Shown: positions 16,725 to 25,877, counted from the first letter of the stretch. The stretch: 64,000 bases of DNA from Crossiella equi (GCF_017876755.1 NZ_JAGIOO010000001.1:9161786-9225785); one strand, 5' to 3'. A program made the numbers and translations. The notes: a model not told the origin generated them from the sequence alone.

Positions 16725-17741
16725 TCACTCCCGGCCGTAGACCAGCACCACCAGGCCGTTGTCCCCGTCGGTGCGCTCCCGCCGCACCAGCCCGGCCGCC
16801 GCGGCCAGCCCGTCGAAGTCCTCCGGCCGCCGTTCCCGCCCACCGAGCAGGGTCAGCGACTGGAGGTCGAAGGAGGAGTTGTTCTTGGCGTGCTCGTCCC
16901 CGGCGAGCACCTCCACCACCAGGACCCGGCCGCCCTCGGGCAGGGCGTCGGCGCACCGCTGGAGGATGCGGGTGGCGTCGGCGTCGGGCCAGTCGGTGAG
17001 CACCCGGGAGACGATCAGCACCTCGTAGCCGGTGGGGACGGGGTCCAGGAAGCTGCCGCCGACGAACTTCGCCCGGCCGCCCAGTCGTGCCAGGAACTCC
17101 TCGGCCTCCGGGCGGACCTCCGGCAGGTCCAGGACCGCGCCGGTCAGGTGCGGGTGCGCGTCCAGGACGGCCGCCAGCAGGGCCCCGGTGCCACCGCCCA
17201 CGTCCAGCACGGTCGACACCCCGGCCCAGTCCGCGCGGGCGGCGACCTCCGGGCCGGTCTGCCAGGCGAAACCGGCCATGGTCGCACCGAAGAACAGGCG
17301 CAGCCGTTCGTCGGCCCGGTAGTCGGTCCAGAAGCCGGTGCCGTGCAGGACGCCGTAGCCCGACTCGCCGGTGCGGACCGAGTGGAGCATGCCGCCGTAG
17401 GCCAGGTCCATCTTCAGGCCCGGGCCGTCGGCGTCCAGCCACGAGCGCAGCAGCGCGTTGCGCTCGTCCAGCAGTGCCCGCGAGACCGCGGTCAGCGCGT
17501 GCTCGCCCGGGGCCGGTTCGGCGAACAGGCCGACCGCGACCAGGTGGCGCAGCAGGCGGGCCAGGGCGTCCGGGTCGGCGCCGCAGGCCTTCGCCAGCGC
17601 GGCCGTCGTGGTGTGCCCGTCGCGGACCAGCTCCGGCAGGCGCAGCGCGACGGCGGTGCGCACCGCGAACGGCGTGGCGAGGTCGACGAGCCCGGCCAGC
17701 GCGGCGGTGGCTGCCTGGTGGTCGGAGGTCTCACTGGTCAC
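16725..17741 (-). CDS. SAM-dependent methyltransferase, O-methyltransferase family
   Basis: A 338-residue protein with an N-terminal dimerisation winged helix (LVDLATPFAVRTAVALRLPELV) and a C-terminal Rossmann methyltransferase domain. SAM motif I is D180-V-G-G-G-T-G186. The position that carries the catalytic His in the common HDW motif reads T249-D-W here, so the usual base is missing; the enzyme may use another residue or methylate a different atom. The GTG at 17741 is preferred, with AGGA 5 nt upstream; the frame opens 19 codons earlier. It converges on the monooxygenase and is divergent from the TauD/P450 pair, so it belongs to the cluster. Its acceptor is unknown. Confidence 0.85.
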   Translation of the reverse strand: MTSETSDHQAATAALAGLVDLATPFAVRTAVALRLPELVRDGHTTTAALAKACGADPDALARLLRHLVAVGLFAEPAPGEHALTAVSRALLDERNALLRSWLDADGPGLKMDLAYGGMLHSVRTGESGYGVLHGTGFWTDYRADERLRLFFGATMAGFAWQTGPEVAARADWAGVSTVLDVGGGTGALLAAVLDAHPHLTGAVLDLPEVRPEAEEFLARLGGRAKFVGGSFLDPVPTGYEVLIVSRVLTDWPDADATRILQRCADALPEGGRVLVVEVLAGDEHAKNNSSFDLQSLTLLGGRERRPEDFDGLAAAAGLVRRERTDGDNGLVVLVYGRE

Positions 17742-17895
17742 GGAGGTCCTTTCCCCAATGGCGCGGAGGTGAATTCGCTGCGGTTCTGAGAATGGCATTT
17801 CCGAACTGAACGGGGCAAGGCCCCCGCGTCATTTGTCGAATCCGTTCCGACTCCTGCGGAATGGTTCTCAAGAATGCGTTGAAAGGAATTCCGGT
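17742..17895. promoter_or_regulatory. Divergent promoter between methyltransferase and dioxygenase
   Basis: A 154-bp AT-richer gap between the starts of the methyltransferase (-) and the dioxygenase (+). It must hold promoters for both. Two related stretches, GTTCTGAGAATG (about 17784-17795) and GGTTCTCAAGAATG (about 17863-17876), may be repeated regulator sites. AAAGGA near 17882-17887 is the ribosome site for the ATG at 17896. Confidence 0.5.
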
Positions 17896-18732
17896 ATGGG
17901 TTCACTCGTGGTGCGGCCGTTGACCGGGGCGCTGGGCGCCGAGATCCGGGGCGTCACCCTCGCCGAGGTCGACGACGCCCTGTTCGGGCAGATCCACCAG
18001 CTGCTGCTCGAACACCTCGTGCTGTTCTTCCCCGAGGCGGCCGGGCTCACCCCCGAGGCGCACAAGGCCTTCGGCAGCCGGTTCGGCCCGCTGGAGGTGC
18101 ACAGGTTCCTGCCGAAGCTGCCCGGGCACGAGGAGATCGTCGTCCTCGACTCCGACCAGGGCGCCAAGGCCGACGTCTGGCACACCGACGTCACCTTCGC
18201 GCCCAACCCGCCCATTGCGTCGGTGCTCCAGATCGTGACCTCGCCCGACGTCGGCGGCGACACCATGTGGAGCAACCAGTACCTGGCCTACGAGGCGCTG
18301 TCCGCGCCGATGCGGGAGCTGGTCGACGGCCTGACCGCCCGCCACGTCTTCGAGCTGCCCGGCGGCGGCTACCGCAGCGAGGCCGAGCACCCGGTGGTCC
18401 GCACGCACCCGGAGACCGGCAGGCGCTCCCTCTACGTCAACCGCATGTTCACCAAGCGCGTCCCGCAGCTGACCGCCGAGGAGAGCGCGGTCCTGCTCAA
18501 CCACCTGTTCACCGTCTCGGAGAGCCCGCAGCGGGTGTGCCGCTACCGGTGGACCGAGGGCGCGGTCGCCATGTGGGACAACCGCGCCACCCAGCACTAC
18601 GCCGTCAACGACTACACCGCACGCCGCGTGGGCCACCGGGTCACGGTGCTCGGCGACGAGCCCAAGGGCGACGGCGCGCGCTGGCCGGACCACCAGGTCG
18701 CCGGGATGAGCGCGACCGCGGTCAAGGACTGA
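17896..18732 (+). CDS. TauD/TfdA-family Fe(II)/2-oxoglutarate dioxygenase
   Basis: A 278-residue cupin-fold oxygenase. The iron ligands are visible: H96-T-D98 in VWHTD and the distal H247 in RRVGHRVTV, with the 2-oxoglutarate Arg further on in the NRATQHYAV...R region. It follows the TauD length and order. Such enzymes hydroxylate, desaturate or cleave unactivated C-H bonds, so here it is most likely a tailoring oxidase of the isoprenoid product. The ATG at 17896 has AAAGGA 8 nt upstream. It is followed 12 bp later by the P450 gene and should be co-transcribed with it. Confidence 0.9.
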   Translation: MGSLVVRPLTGALGAEIRGVTLAEVDDALFGQIHQLLLEHLVLFFPEAAGLTPEAHKAFGSRFGPLEVHRFLPKLPGHEEIVVLDSDQGAKADVWHTDVTFAPNPPIASVLQIVTSPDVGGDTMWSNQYLAYEALSAPMRELVDGLTARHVFELPGGGYRSEAEHPVVRTHPETGRRSLYVNRMFTKRVPQLTAEESAVLLNHLFTVSESPQRVCRYRWTEGAVAMWDNRATQHYAVNDYTARRVGHRVTVLGDEPKGDGARWPDHQVAGMSATAVKD

Positions 18733-18744
18733 ACGGAGATCCCG

Positions 18745-19947
18745 ATGAGCAGGACCACCGGCGAGGACTTCCTGGCGTCCTACTGGCGCGACCCGCACCC
18801 CGCCCTGGACCACGCCCGCGAGCACACCCCGGTCCGCGAGGTGACCTTCGAGACCGGACCGACCTGGCTCGTGACCCGCTACGCCGACGTGCGGGCCGGG
18901 CTGGCCGACCCGCGCCTGGCCAAGGACTGGCGGGCGAGCCTGCCCGAGCGGGAGCGCGCCGCGGCCCCGCCCGCACTGCCCGCGCCCATGTCGCACATGC
19001 TCACCTCCCTCGACCCGCCCGAGCACACCCGGCTGCGCAGGCTGGTCACCCAGGCCTTCACCGCCCGCCGCGTGGCCCAGCTGCGCCCGAGGGTGGCGAC
19101 CTTCGCCCGGGACCTGCTCGCGGGCCTGCCGTCGGAGGAACCGGTCGACCTGGTGGCGCGGTACGCGATCCCGCTGCCGATGGAGGTCATCTGCGAGCTG
19201 ATCGGCGTGCCCGAGCTGGACCGCGAGACCTTCGCGCACTGGTCGACCGTGCTCATCGACGAGTGCCCGGAGGAGGAGCTGGTACGGGCCTCCAACCAGA
19301 TGGCGGACTACCTGGGCGAGCTGGTCGCGATCCGGCGGCGCGAGCCCGACGACGCCCTGCTCTCCGGCCTCATCGCCGCCGCCGAGGACGACAGCCGCCT
19401 CTCCGACCTCGAGATCGTCGCGATGGCGATGCTGCTGCTGATGGCCGGGCACGAGACCACCGCGGTGTTCATCACCAACAGCGTGCGCGCCCTGCTCGCC
19501 GACCCGGCGGCCCAGCGGCGGCTGGCCACCCCGGACTCGGCCGCCGCGCTGATCGAGGAGCTGCTGCGGTGGGTCTCCCCGGCGCTCAACGCCTCCGTGC
19601 GCTTCGCCGCCGAGGACCTGGAGATCGCGGGCACCACGATCCCCCGCGGCGCCTCGGTGACCCTGTCCACCGGTGCGGCCAACCGCGACCCGGACCGCTT
19701 CCCCGATCCCACCCGGCTCGACCCGGACCGCGACGTCACCGGCCACGTGGCCTTCGGGCACGGCATCCACCGCTGCCTGGGCGCGGCCCTGGTGCGCCTG
19801 GAGGCCGAGGTCGCGCTGACCGCGCTGTTCGACCGCTTCCCGCACCTCCGGGCGGCCACCGGGGAGGAGGAGCTGACCTTCCGGCGCAGCGTGCACGTGC
19901 ACGCGCCCCGCACGTTCCCGGTGCTGCTGGGTCCACCGGCCGGGTGA
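18745..19947 (+). CDS. Cytochrome P450
   Basis: A 400-residue soluble bacterial P450. The I-helix oxygen-activation motif is AGHETTA (residues 234-240), the K-helix ExxR is EELLR, and the heme-ligand loop is FGHGIHRC with Cys344. The N-terminus lacks a membrane anchor, as is normal in actinomycete biosynthetic P450s. It probably hydroxylates or further oxidises the cyclised product and would need ferredoxin partners from elsewhere. It is the last gene of the recognisable cluster. Confidence 0.95.
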   Translation: MSRTTGEDFLASYWRDPHPALDHAREHTPVREVTFETGPTWLVTRYADVRAGLADPRLAKDWRASLPERERAAAPPALPAPMSHMLTSLDPPEHTRLRRLVTQAFTARRVAQLRPRVATFARDLLAGLPSEEPVDLVARYAIPLPMEVICELIGVPELDRETFAHWSTVLIDECPEEELVRASNQMADYLGELVAIRRREPDDALLSGLIAAAEDDSRLSDLEIVAMAMLLLMAGHETTAVFITNSVRALLADPAAQRRLATPDSAAALIEELLRWVSPALNASVRFAAEDLEIAGTTIPRGASVTLSTGAANRDPDRFPDPTRLDPDRDVTGHVAFGHGIHRCLGAALVRLEAEVALTALFDRFPHLRAATGEEELTFRRSVHVHAPRTFPVLLGPPAG

Positions 19948-20015
19948 TGTCACCCGGGTGTGGGCCGCCCGGAACCGGGTAGCCGGGGCGCGTGACCCAC
20001 GGCCCGGGAGGACAC

Positions 20016-20423
20016 ATGACCGACGAGAAGGCGATCGAGGCGGCAGGCCGGGTCCGCGAGGCGTTCGAGACGATCGAGCGGGCCCGCGGCCACCTGTACT
20101 CCTTCCATCAGCTCACCGGGAACGCCGACCTCAAGCTCGACGAGGCGGTGACCCTGTTGCGGGAGGCCGGTCACGAGGCGCTGGCCCAGCAGATCGAGAC
20201 CGACCTCATCGGCCGCAACGTCCTGTTCGGACGGTGGACCTTCCAGGTCGTCGAGGAGTACGACGACGACTACTACCGGGCCTTCGCCGACTGGGAGGCC
20301 GAGGTGCGCAAGCAGCTCACCAAGGGCCAGCGGCACTGCCACGAGGCCCGGATGAAGGCCGCCCGCCGCACCCCGGGCCGCCCCCACCACGAGGCGAACC
20401 CGGGCAGCGAACGCCGCCGGTGA
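20016..20423 (+). CDS. Conserved actinobacterial hypothetical protein
   Basis: A 135-residue, highly charged helical protein. The core includes ARGHLYSFHQLTGNADLKL, a segment of predicted helices and an acidic VVEEYDDDYYRAF stretch. The tail is basic and low-complexity. I recognise it as a type widespread in actinomycetes but know of no function. The ATG at 20016 follows CGGGAGGACAC. It is transcribed alone after the P450 and is probably not part of the biosynthetic cluster. Confidence 0.75.
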   Translation: MTDEKAIEAAGRVREAFETIERARGHLYSFHQLTGNADLKLDEAVTLLREAGHEALAQQIETDLIGRNVLFGRWTFQVVEEYDDDYYRAFADWEAEVRKQLTKGQRHCHEARMKAARRTPGRPHHEANPGSERRR

Positions 20424-20436
20424 CGACCGGGGGAGC

Positions 20437-20667
20437 TCAGCCGCCCGCCAGCAGGTCGGCGGGCGCCGGGCTCCAGTGCACGACCGTGACACCGGCCGGG
20501 AGGCCCTCCGCCACCACCTCGACCCACATCCCCGGCCCGTGGCCGCGATGGGGACCGGGGTGGCCGGGCGGCTGGCCGCAGGTGAGCTCCGCGCCGAAGC
20601 CGTCGAAACCCGTCTCCAGGGCGGAGAGCAGGGGGGCGGCGCAGAACGGCCCGTCGGGGCTGGACAC
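20437..20667 (-). CDS. Small Cys/His-containing hypothetical protein
   Basis: A 76-residue protein. Its middle, CGQPPGHPGPHRGHGPGMW, follows the Cys...GHxGPH pattern seen in many small actinobacterial proteins that may bind metal. The GTG at 20667 has GGAGG 5 nt upstream, which decides the start; a TTG at 20754 would lengthen it to 106 residues. It lies immediately downstream of the response-regulator phosphatase and could be the last cistron of that operon. The function is unknown. Confidence 0.55.
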   Translation of the reverse strand: MSSPDGPFCAAPLLSALETGFDGFGAELTCGQPPGHPGPHRGHGPGMWVEVVAEGLPAGVTVVHWSPAPADLLAGG

Positions 20668-20754
20668 AGTGACCTCCGCGTGGACTCGGGTGAGCTGAGC
20701 TGGTGGTACCCCGTTGTCGATTGTTGTCAAACGACAAATGGTGCCGGAGGGCAA

Positions 20755-22311
20755 CTACTGCGTGCGCAGCGCCAGCAGTGCGATGTCGTCCTGCTTGCCC
20801 CGGCCGAAGCGCGTCAGCAGCCGCTCGCACAGCTCGTCCAGGTCGTCGGTGTGCGCCACCGAGGCGCGCAGCAGCTCCATGCCCTCGTCCAGGTCCACGC
20901 CGGACCGCTCCACCAGGCCGTCGGTGGTCAGCACGACCAGCATGCCCGGTGGCAGCGGGAACTCCGCGGCCTCGGGGTGCTCCAGGCCCACGCCCAGCAG
21001 CGGGCCCGCCACGTCCAGGTAGCACGTGCCCCCGGCGCCCGCGACCAGCGGCGGCACGTGCCCGGCGTTGGCCACCAGCATCGTGCCCGCGGCCAGGTCC
21101 AGGCGCAGCAGGCACATCGTGGTCAGGCTGTCCCAACCGTGGAAGCGCACCAGCAGGGCGTCCAGCAGCCGCAGGATCTCGCTGGGCGAGTGGCCCTCGA
21201 TCGCGTAGGCGCGCAGCGCGTGCCGGATCTCGCCCATGATCGTGGCGGCCCGGATGGAGTGCCCGCACACGTCCCCGATGGCGATCAGCAGCTCGCCGTC
21301 CAGCTCGATGGCCTCGTAGAAGTCCCCGCCGACCTCGGCGTTGACCGAGGCGGGCACGTACCGGTGGGCCATCTCCAGGCCGGCGTGCTCGGGCAGCGAG
21401 CTGGGCAGCAGGCTGCGTTGCAGGGTCAGTGCCAGGGTGTGCTCCTCGGCCAGGGCACGCAGGCTCTCCACCGCCTGCGCGGTGGCCTGCGCCAGCTGCA
21501 CGAGCAGGTCGCGCTCGGCCGCGGTCGGCACCGAGGCGGCGTCCACCGCCAGGCACACCGGGGGCCGTCCCGGGCTGCTCCGGGCCACCGCGACCGACAC
21601 CGCCGCGGCCGGGTGCCAGGCCGGGTCGGCCAGCTCGCCCACGGCCACGCCCTCGCGCAGCACCCCCGCGGCCTCGGACAGCTCCTTGGCCACCGCCGCC
21701 GGGGTGGGCCGCACCAGCGGCGTCTCGCCGGGGGCCGCGGCCGCTCCGGCCCGGGGCTCGCCACCAGGGGTGACCACCAGGGCGGTCGCCGCGCTCTCCA
21801 GCACCGCCGCCGCGCTGGCCGCCGAGGCCGCGATCAGCTCGTCGAAAGAGGTGGCCGCGTTGATCCGCAGCGTGGCCTCGGTGAGCCGGGTCAGCCGGGC
21901 GGCCAGGCGCTCGGCCAGCACCCGGGCCCGGTGGTAGCGCAGCGCGGCCTCCACCGTGGCCAGCAGCTCGCCCGGGTCCACGGGCTGGGTGAGGTAGGCG
22001 TCCGCGCCGCCGTTGAGCCCGGCGATCCTGTCCTCGGGCTCGATGTAGGCCGCCGAGACCAGCACCACCGGGATCGAGGCGGTGCGCGGGTCGGACTTGG
22101 CGTGCTCGGTGACCTCGAAGCCGCTCATGTCGGGCAGCTGCACGTCCAGCAGCACCACGTCGAAGGAGTGCTCGGCCAGCAGCTGGAGGGCCTGCCCGCC
22201 GGTGGCGGCCTCCAGCACGGTGTGCCCGCCGCGGCGCAGCCAGGCCGACATGATGAAGCGGTTGGCCTCCAGGTCGTCCGCGACCAGGACGCGGGCCGGG
22301 CTGATCGTCAT
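20755..22311 (-). CDS. Response regulator with SpoIIE-type PP2C phosphatase output
   Basis: A 518-residue protein. Residues about 5-120 are a receiver with intact acidic pocket (VADD) and phospho-acceptor Asp in VVLLDVQLP. A helical linker and a GAF-like region (about 150-275) follow. The C-terminus is a SpoIIE/RsbU-type PP2C phosphatase with VGGDFYEAIEL, IGDVCGHS and KQDDIALLAL metal-binding motifs. This class dephosphorylates an anti-sigma-factor antagonist, here most simply the RsbS or RsbR homologue encoded upstream. The ATG overlaps the kinase stop (ATGA). It is the output end of the operon. Confidence 0.92.
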   Translation of the reverse strand: MTISPARVLVADDLEANRFIMSAWLRRGGHTVLEAATGGQALQLLAEHSFDVVLLDVQLPDMSGFEVTEHAKSDPRTASIPVVLVSAAYIEPEDRIAGLNGGADAYLTQPVDPGELLATVEAALRYHRARVLAERLAARLTRLTEATLRINAATSFDELIAASAASAAAVLESAATALVVTPGGEPRAGAAAAPGETPLVRPTPAAVAKELSEAAGVLREGVAVGELADPAWHPAAAVSVAVARSSPGRPPVCLAVDAASVPTAAERDLLVQLAQATAQAVESLRALAEEHTLALTLQRSLLPSSLPEHAGLEMAHRYVPASVNAEVGGDFYEAIELDGELLIAIGDVCGHSIRAATIMGEIRHALRAYAIEGHSPSEILRLLDALLVRFHGWDSLTTMCLLRLDLAAGTMLVANAGHVPPLVAGAGGTCYLDVAGPLLGVGLEHPEAAEFPLPPGMLVVLTTDGLVERSGVDLDEGMELLRASVAHTDDLDELCERLLTRFGRGKQDDIALLALRTQ

Positions 22312-24056
22312 GGGGTTCCCGTTCTGCGTGCCGCGAGCTGTGCCTCCCGGACCGCGTGCCGCACGGTGTCCGGGTCGATCGTGGAGCGGGGCAACAGGGC
22401 CGCGCCCAGGCCGGTGACGGTGCGTGCGAGCCCGGCGGGGTCCTCGCCGCACACCACCACGACCGGTACCTGGGCCAGTGCCGGGTCCGAGCGCAGCACC
22501 GACAGCACCGCGCTGCCGCTCATCAGCGGGGTGCTCGCGCCCAGGAACACCAGCTCCGGCCGGATCTCCTTGGCCAGCGCCACCGCGCTGCGGCCGTCGC
22601 CGACCTCGGTGACCTGGCCCGCCAGCGCGCCCGCGGCGGTGCGCAGCAGCGCGCGGGTGCCGTCGTCGCCGTCGACGATGAGGGTGCGCCCGGCCGCCGA
22701 GGGCTCGACCTGCTCCGGCGAGCCCAGAGGCAGGTCCACCACCACCTCGGTGCCCACCCCGGGTTCGCTGCGCAGGCACAGCTCGCCGCCGAGCAGCTCG
22801 GTCAGCTTGCGCGCGTAGGGCAGGCCGAGCCCGGTGCCGCCCGCGCCCGCCTGCAACGGGTTCGGCACCTGGTAGAAGTCCTCGAAGACCTTGCGCTGCT
22901 CCTCGTGCGGGATGCCGATGCCGGAATCGGTGATCACGAACCGGACCCGGCGGCCCCCGGGCACCGGGCGCGCGGCCAGCCGCACCTCGCCGCGTTCGGT
23001 GAACTTCACCGCGTTGGACAGCAGGTTGCGCAGCACCCGCACCAGGATCGTCTCGTCGGTGCGCAGCGTCGGCAGCCCGGGCGCGGGCTCCACCACCAGG
23101 CGCACCTCGCCGGAGCGCAGCACCGGCTGCATGGTCCCGCACAGCAGGGCGAAGACCTGTTCCAGCGCAACGGGAACCGGCTCCGGCACCAGGCTGCCGG
23201 ACTCGGCCTTGGCGGTGTCCAGCAGCTCGTTGACCAGACCCAGCAGGGTGGTGCCCGCGTCCTGGATCAGCTCGACCTGCCGGTGCTGCTCCGGGGTGAG
23301 CGGGTCACCGCCGGGCGCGCTGAGCAGTCGGGTCAGCCCGACCACGGAGTTGATGGGCGAGCGCAGCTCGTGGCTGATGTTGGCCCAGAACCGGGTGCGG
23401 GCCTCGGCGGCCTCGCGCAGCTGGCCTGACTTCTCGTCCAGCTCGGCGTAGAGGGCCACCACGCCCTGGTTGGTCCGCTCCAGCTCCTCGGACAGCTCCT
23501 GGTACAGCGCGAGCACGCCCTGGTTGGTCTCCTCCAGCTCGGTGTTGAGCCGCTCCAGCTCCAGCCGCTTGGCCTCCAGGTTCTCCAGCGTCTCCAGCAG
23601 CTCCTGGTTCTGCGCGCGCAGCTCGTCCAGCGCGGACCCGCCGCCGGTGCGCCGCAGCTGGGTGCGCAGCGCGCTGACCGCCTCGGTGCGCACCGTCATC
23701 CCGTTGGCGCCCAAGGACTTGACCAGCGTGGTGGACCTGGACCGGAGGCGTACCTGGTCCAGGAGCCTGCGCGCGGTGTGCCAGCCCGGCCCGTCGTCGG
23801 TGACGGCCGCGCCGAGCCAGACCAGCTCCACCTCCAGCGCGGGGTCGGGCGCCGGGCGCAGCCGGAAGGTCACGGTGGCCGACACCGACTGCCGCACCAG
23901 CTCCCGGCCGACGTCGCTGAGCGCGGTGGCCACCCGGATCTGGTCCTGCCCGTCCAGACCGACCGCCGCGGCGACCTGCCGGGCGCGCTGGCGGATGAGG
24001 AAGACGTCGGACTCGCCGACCAGCCCCATCCGCAGCAGCTCCCCGGCCCCGGTCAC
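22308..24056 (-). CDS. Hybrid sensor histidine kinase with degenerate receiver
   Basis: A 582-residue cytosolic kinase with no membrane helices. Residues about 1-145 resemble a truncated RsbT/anti-sigma ATPase fold (ALSDVGRELVRQS). A coiled coil runs about 150-220 (LEAKRLELERLNTELEETNQG, a near-repeat of LSEELERTNQG). The dimerisation/phospho-His motif is FWANISHELRSPIN, and the ATPase domain has N, G1 and G2 boxes (NLLSNAVKFT, DSGIGIP, GTGLGLPYA). The final receiver-like domain (about 460-582) reads LVFLGASTPLMSG, with Gly506 where the phospho-Asp should be, so it cannot be phosphorylated normally. Starts with GTGA overlap. Confidence 0.9.
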   Translation of the reverse strand: MTGAGELLRMGLVGESDVFLIRQRARQVAAAVGLDGQDQIRVATALSDVGRELVRQSVSATVTFRLRPAPDPALEVELVWLGAAVTDDGPGWHTARRLLDQVRLRSRSTTLVKSLGANGMTVRTEAVSALRTQLRRTGGGSALDELRAQNQELLETLENLEAKRLELERLNTELEETNQGVLALYQELSEELERTNQGVVALYAELDEKSGQLREAAEARTRFWANISHELRSPINSVVGLTRLLSAPGGDPLTPEQHRQVELIQDAGTTLLGLVNELLDTAKAESGSLVPEPVPVALEQVFALLCGTMQPVLRSGEVRLVVEPAPGLPTLRTDETILVRVLRNLLSNAVKFTERGEVRLAARPVPGGRRVRFVITDSGIGIPHEEQRKVFEDFYQVPNPLQAGAGGTGLGLPYARKLTELLGGELCLRSEPGVGTEVVVDLPLGSPEQVEPSAAGRTLIVDGDDGTRALLRTAAGALAGQVTEVGDGRSAVALAKEIRPELVFLGASTPLMSGSAVLSVLRSDPALAQVPVVVVCGEDPAGLARTVTGLGAALLPRSTIDPDTVRHAVREAQLAARRTGTP

Positions 24057-25087
24057 GGCTGCCACGTCTTGGCCACCACCACGCTGGCGTCGTCGTTGCG
24101 CACCCCGGCCTCGCGCAGCAGCCCGGCCGCGATCACCAGCGGCGGCTCCCCGACCAGGTCCACCACCTGCTCGGCCTCCCAGCGCTCGGTGAGGCCGTCG
24201 GAGTGCAGCACCACGGTCGCGCGCCCGGGCAGCGGGTGGGTGAAGGACCTGATCGTGCGCGCCTGGTAACCGGCCACCCCGGGCACCGAGACCATGCCCT
24301 GCTTGCGGTCCCCGGCCACCACGGTCGCGGCGATGTTGCCCAGCCCGGCGAAGCGCACCGACCGTGCCGCCAGGTCGATGTCGGCCACCGCCACCGCCCC
24401 GCCCCGGGTACCGCGCAACGCCTGGTGGACGCGCGCGACCGCCTCCTCCGGGCCGAGCAGCGGCTGCTCCTGGAACACCCGCACGGCGGTGCCGGAGGCG
24501 GAGGCGGCCAGCGGCCCGTGCCCGGAGCCGTCGCACATCATCAGCACCAGCCGGTCTGGCGCGTGGCAGATGGCGTAGGCGTCCCCGCACACCTCCTCCG
24601 TGCCGATCGGCCGGGTCAGGCCCGCCGCGACCTCGGTGACCGAGTCCGGCGGCTGGCCGGTGCGGGCGAGGAACCGGGTCAGCAGCAGGGTGCCGCGGCC
24701 CGGCCGGGAGCTGATCGCGCGGCTGTTGGCGAGCCTGGCCAGCGAGCCCAGCCCCAGGCCGAGGGTGCCCGTGGTGGTGTGCCCGTCGCGCTGCGCCAGG
24801 TCGAGGTCGCCGATCCCGGGACCCCGGTCCACGGCCAGCACCTCCAGCACCGGGCTGACCAGGCCGTCCCGGGACACCCGGAGCAGCACCGCGCCCTGCC
24901 GGGCGTGCTTGTGCAGGTTGGTGCCGATCTCGGTGGCGGCCAGCCCGACCTCGGCGGCCCGGGCCGCCGCGAAGCCCAGCCGCTGGGCCAGCGCGGTGGC
25001 CTCCCGGCGCACCCGGCCGACGTGCGCGGCCTCCTCCACCGGCAGCCACGCGACGTCCTCGGCCACGGGCAGCCGGATGCCGTTCAC
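24053..25087 (-). CDS. HATPase plus PP2C phosphatase (RsbX-like fusion)
   Basis: A 344-residue two-domain protein. Residues about 20-150 are an anti-sigma-type ATPase domain (AATEIGTNLHKHA, DRGPGIGDLDLA). Residues about 165-344 are a PP2C/SpoIIE phosphatase (CGDAYAI, MMCDGSGHG, LHSDGLTERW, RNDDASVVV). In stressosome systems RsbX dephosphorylates RsbR/RsbS to reset the switch, and this protein likely does the same. The GTG at 25087 gives the 4-nt overlap with rsbT; a GTG at 25096 is also possible. Confidence 0.88.
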   Translation of the reverse strand: MNGIRLPVAEDVAWLPVEEAAHVGRVRREATALAQRLGFAAARAAEVGLAATEIGTNLHKHARQGAVLLRVSRDGLVSPVLEVLAVDRGPGIGDLDLAQRDGHTTTGTLGLGLGSLARLANSRAISSRPGRGTLLLTRFLARTGQPPDSVTEVAAGLTRPIGTEEVCGDAYAICHAPDRLVLMMCDGSGHGPLAASASGTAVRVFQEQPLLGPEEAVARVHQALRGTRGGAVAVADIDLAARSVRFAGLGNIAATVVAGDRKQGMVSVPGVAGYQARTIRSFTHPLPGRATVVLHSDGLTERWEAEQVVDLVGEPPLVIAAGLLREAGVRNDDASVVVAKTWQP

Positions 25088-25485
25088 CGCCGCCACTTCA
25101 CCACCGTCACCGTCGTACCGCGGCCGGGCTCGGTGTCCAGGTCGAACTCGTCGACCAGCCGCCGCGCACCGCTGAGGCCCAGGCCCAGCCCGGACCCGCT
25201 GCTCCAGCCGTCGGCCAGGGCCAGGGTGAGGTCCGGGATGCCGGGGCCCTCGTCGTGGAAGCGGGCGCGGATGCCCAGCCGCGGCCCGTTGCTGACCTCC
25301 TCGACGCTGGCCAGGCCGCCGCCGCCGTAGATCAGGGTGTTGCGGGCCAGCTCACTGGCGGCCGTGACGATCTTGGTCTGGTCGACCAGGGACAGCTTCA
25401 CCCGCTGGGCGAAGACGCGCACGAGCTGCCGCACGCGCACCACGTCCTCGTCCGCGGCGATGGGCAACTCCTCGGCGGCGGTCAC
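25084..25485 (-). CDS. rsbT: RsbT-like serine kinase / switch protein
   Basis: A 133-residue GHKL ATPase-fold protein. The N-box is ASELARNTLIYG, the G1 box is DEGPGIPD and the G2 region GSGLGLGLSGARR. This is the size and motif set of RsbT, which phosphorylates RsbS and RsbR and then leaves the complex to activate a phosphatase. Its start overlaps the RsbS stop (GTGA). The phosphatases it might activate are encoded directly downstream. Confidence 0.9.
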   Translation of the reverse strand: MTAAEELPIAADEDVVRVRQLVRVFAQRVKLSLVDQTKIVTAASELARNTLIYGGGGLASVEEVSNGPRLGIRARFHDEGPGIPDLTLALADGWSSGSGLGLGLSGARRLVDEFDLDTEPGRGTTVTVVKWRR

Positions 25486-25877
25486 CAGAGGTCCTGGCCG
25501 GACACGGCGTCACCACGCCGCTGGGCGCCGAGCACCCGGAGGATCCCCATGCCGCGTTCCAGGTCCAGCGCGGTGCGCACGCCGTCCAGGGTCAGCCCCA
25601 GCTCGACGAGGGTGATGGCCACCGCGGGGCGCATGCCCACCACGACCGTGTCGGCGTCGAAGAGCCGGGAGATCGAGGCGATGGTGGCGAACATGCGCCC
25701 GATGAAGGAGTCCACGATCTCCACCGCGGAGATGTCGATGACCACGCCGTGCGCTCCGGTGGCGCTGATCCGCTCGGCCAGGTCCTCCTGCAGGGCGAGC
25801 ACGCTCTGGTCGTGCAGGTCGACCTGGATGGAGACCAGCAGCACTCCGCCGATCTTGAGGATCGGCACCCGCTCCAT
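25482..25877 (-). CDS. rsbS: RsbS-like STAS-domain protein
   Basis: A 131-residue single STAS domain, starting MERVPILKIGGVLLVSIQ. The conserved phospho-acceptor loop lies around VVIDISAVEIVDSFIGRMF. This is the normal size and start of RsbS, the scaffold subunit that binds RsbT in stressosomes. The ATG at 25877 shares one base with the RsbR stop (TGATG). The C-terminal tail, beyond about residue 120, is variable. Confidence 0.92.
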   Translation of the reverse strand: MERVPILKIGGVLLVSIQVDLHDQSVLALQEDLAERISATGAHGVVIDISAVEIVDSFIGRMFATIASISRLFDADTVVVGMRPAVAITLVELGLTLDGVRTALDLERGMGILRVLGAQRRGDAVSGQDLW

